Positions 33,108 through 41,755 of a DNA stretch of 64,000 bases are shown in pieces. Below the pieces are notes generated by a model. It did not search any database. It worked only from the letters and a program-made list of their open reading frames with translations, and had not been told where the DNA came from. The translations under genes and the position numbers were made by a program. The stretch is from Tepiditoga spiralis (GTDB lineage: Bacteria > Thermotogota > Thermotogae > Petrotogales > Petrotogaceae). The stretch's first letter is position 1, and every line of letters starts with the position of its first letter. The DNA is taken from assembly GCF_014701195.1 (NCBI RefSeq), contig NZ_AP018712.1, positions 2,312,501 through 2,376,500 of the forward strand. The letters are read 5' to 3'.

Positions 33108-35433
33108 ATTTTAATTTTTTTATTAATTCATTTAATATTTGAAATAACTCTTCTTTTTTATTTTTTATATTTTCATATATTCTTTTAGCTTCATTTATAT
33201 TATCTTCTAAGATATACTTTAATATTTTTTCTGTTTCATTATGAATTAAATTATGAATATCCCCAATTTTTTTCCATTCTTCTTTATATAAACTATTGAT
33301 TTTATAAGAATTATAAAATATTCCAAAATTACAATATTTTGGATTAATTTCTAAATTTTTCAATCTCTTTGTTTTTAAAATATTCTCTACTTCTTTTAAA
33401 TAATTTATATGACTTTCTTTCATATTTTCTATTTCATTTATTAAATCCAAATTTGTATATAAAGTATATTTTTTATTATTTTCTGAATATCTTTCATAAG
33501 ATATTTCTTCATATTTTTTGGAATTTTCTGTTATTTTATCAAAGATCACTATTAATTCTTTCATATTTTCATATAACTCATCAAAAATTTCTGTAATTTC
33601 AAAAAGTTGTTTTGTTGAATTATCCATCGATTGTGAAATTTCAACTGTAGATGCTGATTGTTGTTGACTTACTGCAGCTAAATTAACCATTTCATCATTT
33701 ACTTCTATTGTCTTATCTGTAATATTTTTTATTTGTTCAAATAAAGTATCTGTTTTATTTGTTGAATCTATAACATTTTTATTTATTTCTTTAGTTTTTT
33801 TATCAACAATTACTATGTTATTTTTTATATCATTTAATATTGTTTCTATTTTTTCAGTTGCAATTTTTGATTTTCCTGCAAGCTTTCTTATTTCATCTGC
33901 AACTACTGCAAAACCTTTACCAGCTTCTCCAGCACTTGCTGCTTCTATTGCTGCATTTAAAGATAATAAATTTGTTTGTTCTGTTATAGTATTAATAGTA
34001 TTTACTATATCTGCTATATTATTTGTTTTATTAAATAATTCATCTACTGTAATCACAAATTCTGAAGATAAATTAGATAAATGATTCATATTATCATTAA
34101 TTATCTTTACAAATTCATTGCTTTTTTCAGAAAAATTAGTTAGTTCTTTAGTTATAAATACTATATTTTGAGATGTTTTTTCTATTGAAGTTGCTCCAGC
34201 ACTTATTTCTTCAACCCCTGAGTTTACTTCTTCAATTGAAGAAGATATTGAATGGATATTTTCCTTAGAATCATATATCTTTTCACCAATTTTTTTTATT
34301 TTTTTATTTTCTGAAGTTAATAAAATTTCCGTATTTCTAAAAACTACAACATTCTCTTTTAAATTATTTATTGTATTCAAAAACATTTTTCTTAAATTCT
34401 TTATTGCATTGTTTAACTTACTTACAGAATGAGTTATTTCATTTTTAGAATTTTCATTTACTTTTACTTTTATTATTAAATTATTATTTTCTACATTGTT
34501 TGAAATATATTGAATATCTTTTGCTTTTTTCACTATATTTCTTCCAATGATTATAAACAAATATATAGAAACAAATATTATTATTAAAAATACAATAATT
34601 AAACTCTTTCTAACATTATTAAATATAAGATTTAAAGATGTAATATTATCTTTTGTTATCAATACGCCAACATTTTTACCTGTATAGTCTTTAATAAGTA
34701 TAGTTACATACAAAAAATTCTTTTTTATAAAATTTATTTCTTTTTCTTCACCATTTATTAATTTATCTAATTTATCTTTTTTAATTAATTTAGAAAAATC
34801 ATCATCTTCAATAATATATTTATCTATTCTTTTTCCTGAGTAGTCATAAGGAACATAGCAAATATTATCTCCAATTATTGATTTTAAAAATTCTTTTGAT
34901 ATTGTAATTCCTATTTCAGATGTTCCTATAAATTCATTTTTAAAAAATACAGGTATTATACTTCTTATAACTAAACCAGCTTTACCAACCTCTATACCAT
35001 CTAATCTTTTTTTAGATTTGTTTGCTTCAACTAACATATTTCTCCATGTTAAACTATCTCCATATTTTTCTGGAGAATGCCATCTTAAAAATGAAGTTAT
35101 ATCTTTATTATGAAAATGAAGTGTTGACATATAAAAATCATTTTTTATAGTAGAATAATAACTTTTTAAATAATTATATAATTCATCTCTCTTTTGTTCA
35201 TAAAACAATTCTTTTACTTTTTCGTTTTGCATTAAAGTTATAAGAGATACTTCAGCTTTTTTATTTTCTAAATTTATAATAGTTTTTGTTTGATTAATAA
35301 TATCTCTTTTTTGTTTTTCAACTATAAAATTTTTAACCTTCACTTGTGCAAAAAACATAAATAACATTGACAAAATTAAAGAAATTACTATAACACTAGG
35401 AAAAATAAAATAAAAAAACTTTTTTAAACTCAT
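33106..35433 (-). CDS. Methyl-accepting chemotaxis protein with C-terminal CZB zinc domain
   Basis: This is a transmembrane chemoreceptor of 775 residues. TM1 is at about 8-30, followed by an extracytoplasmic Cache-like sensor of about 240 residues ([20 protein letters not shown]), TM2 near 280-300, a linker and the signalling hairpin with [35 protein letters not shown]. The last 120 residues form a CZB domain: His in KESHINYL (about 673), Cys in KYCNFGIF (about 700), and His-x3-His in GDIHNLIH (about 723-727) make the 3His/1Cys zinc site. CZB domains sense zinc or oxidants such as hypochlorite in other bacteria. Ligand here unknown. Confidence 0.9.
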   Translation of the reverse strand: MSLKKFFYFIFPSVIVISLILSMLFMFFAQVKVKNFIVEKQKRDIINQTKTIINLENKKAEVSLITLMQNEKVKELFYEQKRDELYNYLKSYYSTIKNDFYMSTLHFHNKDITSFLRWHSPEKYGDSLTWRNMLVEANKSKKRLDGIEVGKAGLVIRSIIPVFFKNEFIGTSEIGITISKEFLKSIIGDNICYVPYDYSGKRIDKYIIEDDDFSKLIKKDKLDKLINGEEKEINFIKKNFLYVTILIKDYTGKNVGVLITKDNITSLNLIFNNVRKSLIIVFLIIIFVSIYLFIIIGRNIVKKAKDIQYISNNVENNNLIIKVKVNENSKNEITHSVSKLNNAIKNLRKMFLNTINNLKENVVVFRNTEILLTSENKKIKKIGEKIYDSKENIHSISSSIEEVNSGVEEISAGATSIEKTSQNIVFITKELTNFSEKSNEFVKIINDNMNHLSNLSSEFVITVDELFNKTNNIADIVNTINTITEQTNLLSLNAAIEAASAGEAGKGFAVVADEIRKLAGKSKIATEKIETILNDIKNNIVIVDKKTKEINKNVIDSTNKTDTLFEQIKNITDKTIEVNDEMVNLAAVSQQQSASTVEISQSMDNSTKQLFEITEIFDELYENMKELIVIFDKITENSKKYEEISYERYSENNKKYTLYTNLDLINEIENMKESHINYLKEVENILKTKRLKNLEINPKYCNFGIFYNSYKINSLYKEEWKKIGDIHNLIHNETEKILKYILEDNINEAKRIYENIKNKKEELFQILNELIKKLK

Positions 35434-35580
35434 TTTCTCACCCCCCTGTGTATTTTTAACTGTTTATTAATTTAATTATAACATAAAAGAAGTAATAAAA
35501 TTTTTTATTAATAAAAAAAATATTTATTTGTTACAAAAAATTAAATTTTATTTGTAGTTAAAATGCTAAAATATTATGAA

Positions 35581-35642
35581 AATACTCTTGGAGGTGAATT
35601 TATGTTTAAATTGAAAAAGAAAAATTTCCTTAAAAGAGTATT
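35581..35642 (+). promoter_or_regulatory. Long-range RNA stem around the pyr leader start
   Basis: AATACTCTT (35581-35589) pairs with AAGAGTATT (35634-35642). The 44-base loop contains the leader SD GGAGGTGA (35590-35597) and the leader ATG at 35602. Translation of the leader would open this stem. It may be a switch component together with the terminator hairpin downstream. Confidence 0.5.
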
Positions 35643-35679
35643 CTTATCTAAATTAATAATGATATCCGTCTCTATTTGA
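35602..35679 (+). CDS. Pyrimidine operon leader peptide (25 codons)
   Basis: The short frame MFKLKKKNFLKRVFLSKLIM plus ISVSI starts at an ATG five bases after a perfect GGAGGTGA. Its last four sense codons form most of the left arm of an intrinsic terminator, and the TGA stop at 677-679 sits at the loop and start of the right arm. The peptide is basic and has no obvious function of its own. The arrangement strongly suggests a translated attenuator controlling pyrCKDFE, comparable in logic to the pyrBI leader of enterobacteria. The frame and hairpin are seen; the mechanism is inferred. Confidence 0.7.
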   Translation: MFKLKKKNFLKRVFLSKLIMISVSI

Positions 35680-35694
35680 GACGGATATTTTTTT
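35662..35694 (+). terminator. Attenuator hairpin of the pyr operon
   Basis: An 11-bp perfect stem (ATATCCGTCTC with GAGACGGATAT) and a TATTT loop are followed by seven T. It lies between the leader peptide and pyrC, so it would stop transcription before the structural genes unless it is disrupted. Confidence 0.88.
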
Positions 35695-35710
35695 ATGGAG
35701 GTGAATAAAA

Positions 35711-36952
35711 ATTTTAATAAAAAATGGAACTTTAATTTCTCACAGTAATTCTGGTAAAAAAGATATTTTAATAAAGGATGGAAAAATAATCAAGATATCT
35801 GATCATATAAGCACTAAAAATGAAAAAGTTATTGATGCTTCCAATAAACTTATAATTCCAGGAATAATAGACATGCATGTACACTTAAGGTCGCCTGGAT
35901 ACGAATACAAGGAAACATTAGAAACTGGATTAAAAGCTGCTGTACATGGTGGAATTACAACTATTGGAATGATGCCAAACACTAATCCAACAATAGATAC
36001 TTTAGAACTAATAAAAAATTTAAATGAACAAATTAAAAAAATAAATTTATCAAATGTTTTATTTATTCCTGCATTAACTAAAAATAGAGATGGAAAAGAA
36101 CTTGTAAATATCTCTGAAATACAAAATTATGCTGTAGGTTTTAGTGATGATGGAAGTCCTATTAATAATACAAATTTAATGTTGAAAGCTTTAAAAATTC
36201 TTAAAAAGCCAATAATTGATCATTGTGAAGTTACTGGATTAAATGGAAGTATGAGAGAAGGTGTATATTCTAATTTGTACAAAATAAAAGGTATACCTGA
36301 TATTTCTGAAACAATAATGGCATTTAGAGATATTGAAGTTTCAAGAAATACTGGAGCTCATATACACATAGCTCACATATCAACTAAAAGAACCGTAAAA
36401 ATAATAAGAGATGCAAAAAAACAAGGCATAAATATAACTTGTGAAGCTACACATAATCATTTTTTATTTAAAGATATTGATGTAAAAAATGCAAATTACA
36501 AGGTAAATCCTCCTCTTCCAACACAAGAAGACTTAGAAGAGTTAATTAATGGAATAAAAGATGGAACAATAGACATATTGATAACTGATCACGCTCCTCA
36601 TTCAAAAGAAGAAAAAGAAAGAAATATTGAAAATTCTCCATTTGGAATTAGTGGACTTGAAACTTTTCTTTCAGGAATACTAATGATTTCTAAAAAACAC
36701 TCTATACCATTAAAAAAATTAATTAACATGGTTACTCATAATCCAGCAAAGATATTCAATTTAAAAAATGTTGGAGATATAAAAGAAGGATACAATGCTG
36801 ATTTAACTATCTTCGATACAAATAAAAATTGGAAGGTAACAGAAGAAACATTATATTCAAAAGGAAAAAATACACCATTTTTGAATATGAACATTCCAGG
36901 AGTAGTAGAAAAAACAATAATAAATGGTGTAATAAAATATGAGGAGGGATAA
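35711..36952 (+). CDS. pyrC: Dihydroorotase, apparently with a non-standard ATT start
   Basis: The zinc amidohydrolase closes carbamoyl-aspartate to dihydroorotate. The metal motif MHVHLRSPG lies at residues 55-63; later come HIAHIS, CEATHNHFLF and ITDHAPHSKEEK. Starting at the first ATG (35873) would delete the N-terminal beta domain. The true N-terminus reads ILIKNGTLISHSNSG and runs back to 35711, where ATT lies nine bases after GGAGG (35697-35701); no ATG, GTG or TTG occurs in frame before a TGA at 35702. ATT (or ATA at 35705) initiation is the simplest reading. A one-base error in the A-run 35707-35711 would instead allow GTG at 35701. About 413 residues. Confidence 0.88.
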   Translation: MLIKNGTLISHSNSGKKDILIKDGKIIKISDHISTKNEKVIDASNKLIIPGIIDMHVHLRSPGYEYKETLETGLKAAVHGGITTIGMMPNTNPTIDTLELIKNLNEQIKKINLSNVLFIPALTKNRDGKELVNISEIQNYAVGFSDDGSPINNTNLMLKALKILKKPIIDHCEVTGLNGSMREGVYSNLYKIKGIPDISETIMAFRDIEVSRNTGAHIHIAHISTKRTVKIIRDAKKQGINITCEATHNHFLFKDIDVKNANYKVNPPLPTQEDLEELINGIKDGTIDILITDHAPHSKEEKERNIENSPFGISGLETFLSGILMISKKHSIPLKKLINMVTHNPAKIFNLKNVGDIKEGYNADLTIFDTNKNWKVTEETLYSKGKNTPFLNMNIPGVVEKTIINGVIKYEEG

Positions 36953-36953
36953 T

Positions 36954-37658
36954 GTGGAAGGAAAGATAATATTAAAAAAGATATCCAAAGAATATTGTAT
37001 TTTAAAGGTAAAACTAACTGAAGATATGAATATCTTACCGGGACAATTTGTTATGCTATCTCATCCATTAAAAAAAGAGTTATCAAAACCGTTTTCAGTA
37101 ATGGACTTTGAAGATGGAGTTTTAACCTTTTTTGTAAAAATAGTAGGAAAGTTTTCAAAACTTTTAAGTGAGTTAAAAGAAAATGATATATTGAATATAA
37201 AAGGACCTCTTGGAGTTCCTTATATAAATAAAATAGACAAAAATTTAAAGTATGTTTTAGTAGGCGGTGGATGTGGTGCTGTTTCATTGATATACTTTAA
37301 AAAAATTTATCCTAATCTTGTTGAAAATGAACTTTATGGATTCAAAAATTCCAGTATAAGAAAAATTTTTGAACACAAAAGTTTATTTATTGATGAAGAA
37401 AGTGGAAATCCATTAGATAAATTAGATACTATATTAAAAGAAAAAAATGGAATAATTTTTTGTGGAAGTAAGGGAATGCAAAAAGCTTTATTAAATAAGT
37501 ACCCAAATAAAAAGATTTATATGTCCCTTGAAGAAAATATGGGCTGTGGAGAAGGAATGTGTAAAGGATGCCCTGTAATGACTACAAATGGTGTAAAAAT
37601 GGTTTGTAAAGATGGCCCTCTATTTGATTCAAAGGAGGTATTAGAATGGAAAGATTAA
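36954..37658 (+). CDS. pyrK: Dihydroorotate dehydrogenase electron transfer subunit
   Basis: This FAD and [2Fe-2S] subunit passes electrons from PyrD to NAD+. An N-terminal flavin-binding barrel (LPGQFVMLSHPLKKELSKPFSV) precedes an NAD-binding region (LVGGGCGAVSLIYF) and the C-terminal cluster motif MGCGEGMCKGC followed by MVCKDGP, i.e. C-x4-C-x2-C-x11-C. The open frame from 36939 overlaps pyrC; GTG at 36954 after AGGAGGG is preferred. It overlaps pyrD, its physical partner, by 13 bases. Confidence 0.92.
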   Translation: MEGKIILKKISKEYCILKVKLTEDMNILPGQFVMLSHPLKKELSKPFSVMDFEDGVLTFFVKIVGKFSKLLSELKENDILNIKGPLGVPYINKIDKNLKYVLVGGGCGAVSLIYFKKIYPNLVENELYGFKNSSIRKIFEHKSLFIDEESGNPLDKLDTILKEKNGIIFCGSKGMQKALLNKYPNKKIYMSLEENMGCGEGMCKGCPVMTTNGVKMVCKDGPLFDSKEVLEWKD

Positions 37659-38551
37659 AAACAAAGGTTTGTGGAATTACTTTCAATAATCCAGTAATAA
37701 CAGCGTCTGGCCCTTCAGGTAATGGAGAAGAGTTAAATAAATTAATTGATATTTCAAAATTAGGTGGATTTACATCAAAAACAATAACCTTAAATTCAAA
37801 AATTGGAAATCCTCCTCCAAGAATTATAAATGTTGATGGAGGTATGTTGAACTCAATAGGACTTCAAAATGATGGATATATTGAATTTAAAAAAAATACT
37901 GTACCCTTTTTAGAAAGTTTAAATACAAATATAATTGCAAGTTTAGGTGGTTACGATTCACAAGAATTTGAAATAATGATAAAAGAATTAAATAGTACAA
38001 AAATAAAAGCATTTGAATTGAATTTGTCTTGCCCCAATGTTAGTAAAGGAGGAGCAGTAATATCTCAAAATCCAAACTTAGTATATGAAGTAGTAAAAAA
38101 TGCAAAAAAAATTTCTAAAAAGCCTATTTTTGTAAAGTTTGGAATAGAAAATGTGGATGAATTGGTAGAAAACACCGTTGCAGCTGGTGCAGATGGAGTA
38201 ACTTTAATTAACTGTATAAAAGGTATGAAAATAGATATCAACACAGGAAAAACTATTCTAAAAAGAAAAATTGGAGGATTGAGTGGTCCAGCAATTAAAC
38301 CCATAGCACTTGCAACAGTATACAAGATAAAAAATAAATATCCTGATTTATCAATAATCGGTATGGGTGGAATCATGAATTTTGAAGATGCTTTAGAGTT
38401 TATGATGGCTGGTGCAAGTTTAGTTGGAATTGGAACTGGAGTAATGATAGATCATGAAATCCCAGTGAATATAATAAAAAATTTGAACAATTTTTTATTG
38501 AAAAAAAATAAAAAATTAGATGAAATTTTTTCATCTGCGCAGGAGGTATAA
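37646..38551 (+). CDS. pyrD: Dihydroorotate dehydrogenase catalytic subunit (class 1B)
   Basis: This FMN TIM-barrel enzyme oxidises dihydroorotate to orotate in a heterotetramer with PyrK. Motifs: NPVITASGPSGNGEEL at the start, IGNPPPRIINVDGGMLNSIGLQN, AFELNLSCPNVSKGG with the class 1 catalytic cysteine loop, and IIGMGGIMNFEDALEFMMAGAS at the phosphate site. Adjacency to pyrK marks it as class 1B (NAD-dependent). The length of 301 residues is normal. Start ATG at 37646 follows AAAGGAGGT. Confidence 0.95.
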   Translation: MERLKTKVCGITFNNPVITASGPSGNGEELNKLIDISKLGGFTSKTITLNSKIGNPPPRIINVDGGMLNSIGLQNDGYIEFKKNTVPFLESLNTNIIASLGGYDSQEFEIMIKELNSTKIKAFELNLSCPNVSKGGAVISQNPNLVYEVVKNAKKISKKPIFVKFGIENVDELVENTVAAGADGVTLINCIKGMKIDINTGKTILKRKIGGLSGPAIKPIALATVYKIKNKYPDLSIIGMGGIMNFEDALEFMMAGASLVGIGTGVMIDHEIPVNIIKNLNNFLLKKNKKLDEIFSSAQEV

Positions 38552-38552
38552 A

Positions 38553-39335
38553 ATGTTTTACGAAAAATACTTAAAAATGAGAGAAAAAAATAATTCTGTA
38601 TTGATAGTTGGGTTAGACAGTGATACAAATAAATTTAATTCTAAATTTTCAAAAGATGCAATTGGTATTTTTGAATTCAATAAATACATAATAGAGCAAA
38701 CAAATGAATATGTTTGTGGTTATAAGCCAAACATAGCTTTTTATGAAAAACATGGCTATAAAGGTATACAAGCACTCGAAAAAACTGTTGAATACATAAA
38801 AAAGTATACAGAATTACCAATTATTATCGATGCTAAAAGAGGAGACATTGGAAATACTGCAGCAGCATATGCAGAAGCATTTTTTAAATATTTAAAGGTT
38901 GATTCAATAACTATAAATCCCTATATGGGAATGGAAACAATAAATCCTTATATTGAATTAGAAAATAGCCATGTATTTGTTCTTGGACTAACTTCAAACA
39001 AAGGTGCTAAAGACTTTGAATTAGAAAATGACTTATACTTAAAAGTAATAAAAAATGTTAATGAATACAATAAAAAGTTTAAAGATAAAATAGGAATTGT
39101 TGTTGGCGCTACTAATGATGAACATATAGAAAAAATAACAAAAAATTCAGGAAATATGGTTTATTTGATACCTGGAATAGGTGCTCAAGGAGGAAGTATA
39201 GAAAAATTGTTTAAAGGATTGAATGGTTATAAAAATATAGTAATAAACTCTTCAAGAGGAATAATATTTTCTGAAGATCCTAAAAAATCAGCAAAAGAAT
39301 TAAAAGAAAACTTAAATAAAGCGAGGGGATTATGA
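38553..39335 (+). CDS. pyrF: Orotidine 5'-phosphate decarboxylase (long type)
   Basis: The enzyme converts OMP to UMP. The long-form family (about 260-280 residues) is shown by SVLIVGLDSD, GYKPNIAFYE, the catalytic IDAKRGDIGNTA, TINPYMGMETINPY and YLIPGIGAQGGS. ATG at 38553 follows AGGAGGTATAA; an open frame extends upstream to 38520 inside pyrD but lacks a ribosome site. It overlaps pyrE by 4 bases. Confidence 0.94.
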   Translation: MFYEKYLKMREKNNSVLIVGLDSDTNKFNSKFSKDAIGIFEFNKYIIEQTNEYVCGYKPNIAFYEKHGYKGIQALEKTVEYIKKYTELPIIIDAKRGDIGNTAAAYAEAFFKYLKVDSITINPYMGMETINPYIELENSHVFVLGLTSNKGAKDFELENDLYLKVIKNVNEYNKKFKDKIGIVVGATNDEHIEKITKNSGNMVYLIPGIGAQGGSIEKLFKGLNGYKNIVINSSRGIIFSEDPKKSAKELKENLNKARGL

Positions 39336-39901
39336 TGGATATTATGAACATTTTATTGGAAACAAAGGCACTTTTAAAAGGTCACTTTTTATTATCTTCA
39401 GGACTACATTCTGATACATATGTTCAATGTGCACAGGTTTTAAAGTATCCAAATTATGCAGAAGAATTTGGTAAAGAAATAGCAAATAAAGTAAATGTTG
39501 ATGTTGATATTGTTGTATCTCCTGCAATGGGTGGATTAATAATTGGTCATGAAGTAGCAAGTTCTTTAAAAGTACCTTTTATCTTTACAGAAAGAAACGA
39601 TGAAAGTACTATGGTGTTCAGAAGAAATTTTAATATAGAAAAAGGTCAAAAGGTTCTTGTTGTTGAAGATGTTATCACAACTGGAAAATCAACAAAAGAA
39701 GTAGTGAAGTTAATAGAAGAAAAAGGCGGAATAGTTGTAGGTACTGCATGTATAATAAATAGAAGCAATGAAGTAAAAATAAATAAAAAAGACCCCATAT
39801 ACCTTTTAAAAGTAGATGCTAAAACTTATACAAAAGAGGAATGCCCAATGTGTAAAAAAGGAAGTACACCAATAAAACCAGGAAGTAGAAAAAAAATTTG
39901 A
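39332..39901 (+). CDS. pyrE: Orotate phosphoribosyltransferase
   Basis: The enzyme joins orotate and PRPP to make OMP. KGHFLLSSGLHSDTYVQCAQ near the N-terminus is the orotate loop, and VLVVEDVITTGKSTKEVV is the PRPP-binding motif. The length of 189 residues is close to the archaeal/thermophile type. It is the last gene of pyrCKDFE; pyrB, carAB and pyrR are not in the window. The promoter of the next gene overlaps its stop codon. Confidence 0.94.
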   Translation: MMDIMNILLETKALLKGHFLLSSGLHSDTYVQCAQVLKYPNYAEEFGKEIANKVNVDVDIVVSPAMGGLIIGHEVASSLKVPFIFTERNDESTMVFRRNFNIEKGQKVLVVEDVITTGKSTKEVVKLIEEKGGIVVGTACIINRSNEVKINKKDPIYLLKVDAKTYTKEECPMCKKGSTPIKPGSRKKI

Positions 39902-39926
39902 CAAATTATAAAAATAAGAGTAAAAT
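39898..39926 (+). promoter_or_regulatory. Promoter of the LysM-phosphatase gene
   Basis: TTGACA at 39898-39903 (overlapping the pyrE stop) and TAAAAT at 39921-39926 have the ideal 17-base spacing. Confidence 0.75.
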
Positions 39927-39967
39927 TAATATTGCGTAACATAATTAAACACAGGGAGGTAGTAAAA

Positions 39968-40906
39968 TTGAAAAAGGGTCTTAGTATCTTATTAATTGTT
40001 ATTTTTGCTCTTTCAGTATTTGCAAGTACTGAATTTTATGTTGTAAAATCAGGAGATACAGTTTCAAAAATATCTCAAACTACGGGTGTAAGTGTTAATG
40101 ATATTATTTCATTTAATAATCTTAATAAAAATGGATTAATAAAAGTAGGACAAAAATTAAGACTTGTTCCAGCTTATACTAAAAAAGACTTAAACGAACA
40201 AATGGTTATGGCTTTAAATTGGTATCAAACATCAGGTGAAATGAAAGCTTTATCATATCAAGCATTTAATGTAGCAAAGATGATTTATGATAATGATATG
40301 AAAAATAATACAAGTACAGAAAAAAGAGCAGTTATTGTAGATATAGATGAAACTATTTTCAACAATAGTCCAGCAGATGCAGAACACATAGGAAAAGATA
40401 CATCATATCCAACTGGTTGGAAAGAATGGTGTGAAGCAGCAGTAGCAAAAGCATTACCAGGAGCTGTAGATTTTTTAAATTATGTTGTTAAAAATGGTGG
40501 AGATGTTTATTATATTTCAAATAGAAGTGATTCTTTAAAAGAAGCTACTATAAAAAATTTAAAAGCAGAAGGATTTCCAGAAGCAGATGTTGAACATGTT
40601 TTATTAAAAACGACAACTTCTGATAAAGGTCCAAGAAGAGAAATAGTTGAAAAAGATCATAGAGTAGTATTGCTCATGGGAGATAATTTGAATGACTTTA
40701 CTTCAATGTATAGACATAAAAGTTTAGAAGAAAGAAATAGCATAGTTGACCAAGATAAAGATAAGTTTGGAATTAAGTTTGTAGTTTTACCTAATCCAAT
40801 ATATGGTGATTGGGAAGGAGCTATATACAATGGAAATTGGGGTATGAATCCTTCAGAAAAAAATAAAGCAAGAAAAGATCACATAATTAAATATGAAGGC
40901 AAATAA
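39968..40906 (+). CDS. Secreted LysM domain fused to class-B-like acid phosphatase (P4 family)
   Basis: The signal peptide (LKKGLSILLIVIFALSVFAS) is followed by one LysM peptidoglycan-binding domain, starting FYVVKSGDTVSKISQTTGV and ending KVGQKLRLV. A HAD-type phosphatase of the lipoprotein e(P4)/acid phosphatase B family follows: motif I VDIDETIFNNSP, then YYISNRSD, and LLMGDNLNDF. P4 enzymes strip phosphate from nucleotides outside the cytoplasm. TTG at 39968 after GGGAGG is used; the longer frame to 39932 would add charged residues before the signal. The fusion would hold the enzyme at the cell wall. Own promoter and terminator. Confidence 0.85.
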   Translation: MKKGLSILLIVIFALSVFASTEFYVVKSGDTVSKISQTTGVSVNDIISFNNLNKNGLIKVGQKLRLVPAYTKKDLNEQMVMALNWYQTSGEMKALSYQAFNVAKMIYDNDMKNNTSTEKRAVIVDIDETIFNNSPADAEHIGKDTSYPTGWKEWCEAAVAKALPGAVDFLNYVVKNGGDVYYISNRSDSLKEATIKNLKAEGFPEADVEHVLLKTTTSDKGPRREIVEKDHRVVLLMGDNLNDFTSMYRHKSLEERNSIVDQDKDKFGIKFVVLPNPIYGDWEGAIYNGNWGMNPSEKNKARKDHIIKYEGK

Positions 40907-40938
40907 AAATAAAGTGCGACTTAGTCGCACTTTATTTT
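40907..40938 (+). terminator. Intrinsic terminator after the LysM-phosphatase gene
   Basis: A 13-bp-plus stem (AAATAAAGTGCGAC with GTCGCACTTTATTT) around a TTA loop ends in a T-run. Confidence 0.85.
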
Positions 40939-41035
40939 TACAAATTCTAATTATTTTGTATACAAATATTTGATAAAATAGATTATGAAATATTTTAATT
41001 GTGAAAAAATTAAATAATAAAAGTGAGGTAAAAGT

Positions 41036-41755
41036 ATGAATTTAGCAGTAAAAAAAGAACTAACAGACCAACTTAGATTTGGTATTCCTTCTGAGGAATT
41101 TATGAAAGAAATTATTGAAGAGTGTGAAGTAAAAGAAGACAGTAATGTTTGTATATTGAGTTCTGACAATGGTTTTTTAACTTATACTATGATGAATAGA
41201 GCAAAGAGTATACATCTCTTTGAAGAACATGAAAGTGTTTTAAATCAATTAATGACTAAATTAGGTAGTAAAAATACGTCTTATTATAAATTTGATAAAA
41301 ATTTTACTTTAGAAGATAACTCAATGGATTTTGTTTTCATTAATATAAATGAATATAACCATGATATTTATAAAGAATGCAATAGAGTTTTAAAAAATAA
41401 TGGAAAAATAATATTATTCTATATAAATGAAAAAAAATATGAAGATATAATAATTGGTGGAGAAAATTTAACTCTTGGAGAAAATAGCAACGAATTAAAT
41501 ACTATTTTAAATAATATGGGATTTGAAAAAAATTTTGAAAAATCTTTAAGAACATATAAAATTCATTTATTAGACGACGATTCAAAAGTTGAAGAAGAAC
41601 ACCATGAATGTAGTTGTAATCATGAAGAAGATCATTCTTGCAGCTGTGGTGGAGAAGAGGAAGAACATTCTTGTAGTGGATGTGGTCACAATCATATACC
41701 AGAAAATGCAAAACAAGCTGAAGTAGAAATAAAGGTTATTATAGCAAAAAAATGA
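41036..41755 (+). CDS. Methyltransferase-like protein with Cys/His-rich insert
   Basis: The 239-residue product has a SAM-methyltransferase-like order of strands: NVCILSSDNGFLTYTM where motif I should be, SIHLFEEHE, MDFVFININ, and ECNRVLKNNGKIILFYINEK (the DUF-type post-I/III region). The glycine-rich SAM loop is degenerate, so catalysis is uncertain. Between the last two strands (about residues 185-223) sits an acidic insert with six Cys and seven His in repeating units such as HHECSCNHEEDHSCSC and HSCSGCGHNH, plainly able to bind metal. Its ATG overlaps nothing upstream; its stop overlaps the phosphodiesterase start. Confidence 0.65.
   Translation: MNLAVKKELTDQLRFGIPSEEFMKEIIEECEVKEDSNVCILSSDNGFLTYTMMNRAKSIHLFEEHESVLNQLMTKLGSKNTSYYKFDKNFTLEDNSMDFVFININEYNHDIYKECNRVLKNNGKIILFYINEKKYEDIIIGGENLTLGENSNELNTILNNMGFEKNFEKSLRTYKIHLLDDDSKVEEEHHECSCNHEEDHSCSCGGEEEEHSCSGCGHNHIPENAKQAEVEIKVIIAKK

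Noticed and set aside
35873-35875. ATG at 35873 as the start of dihydroorotase
   Set aside because: It would start inside the metal motif MHVH and remove 54 family residues encoded just upstream.
38065-38376. 103-codon minus-strand frame opposite pyrD
   Set aside because: Antisense shadow of a strongly conserved gene; no ribosome site and no recognisable product.
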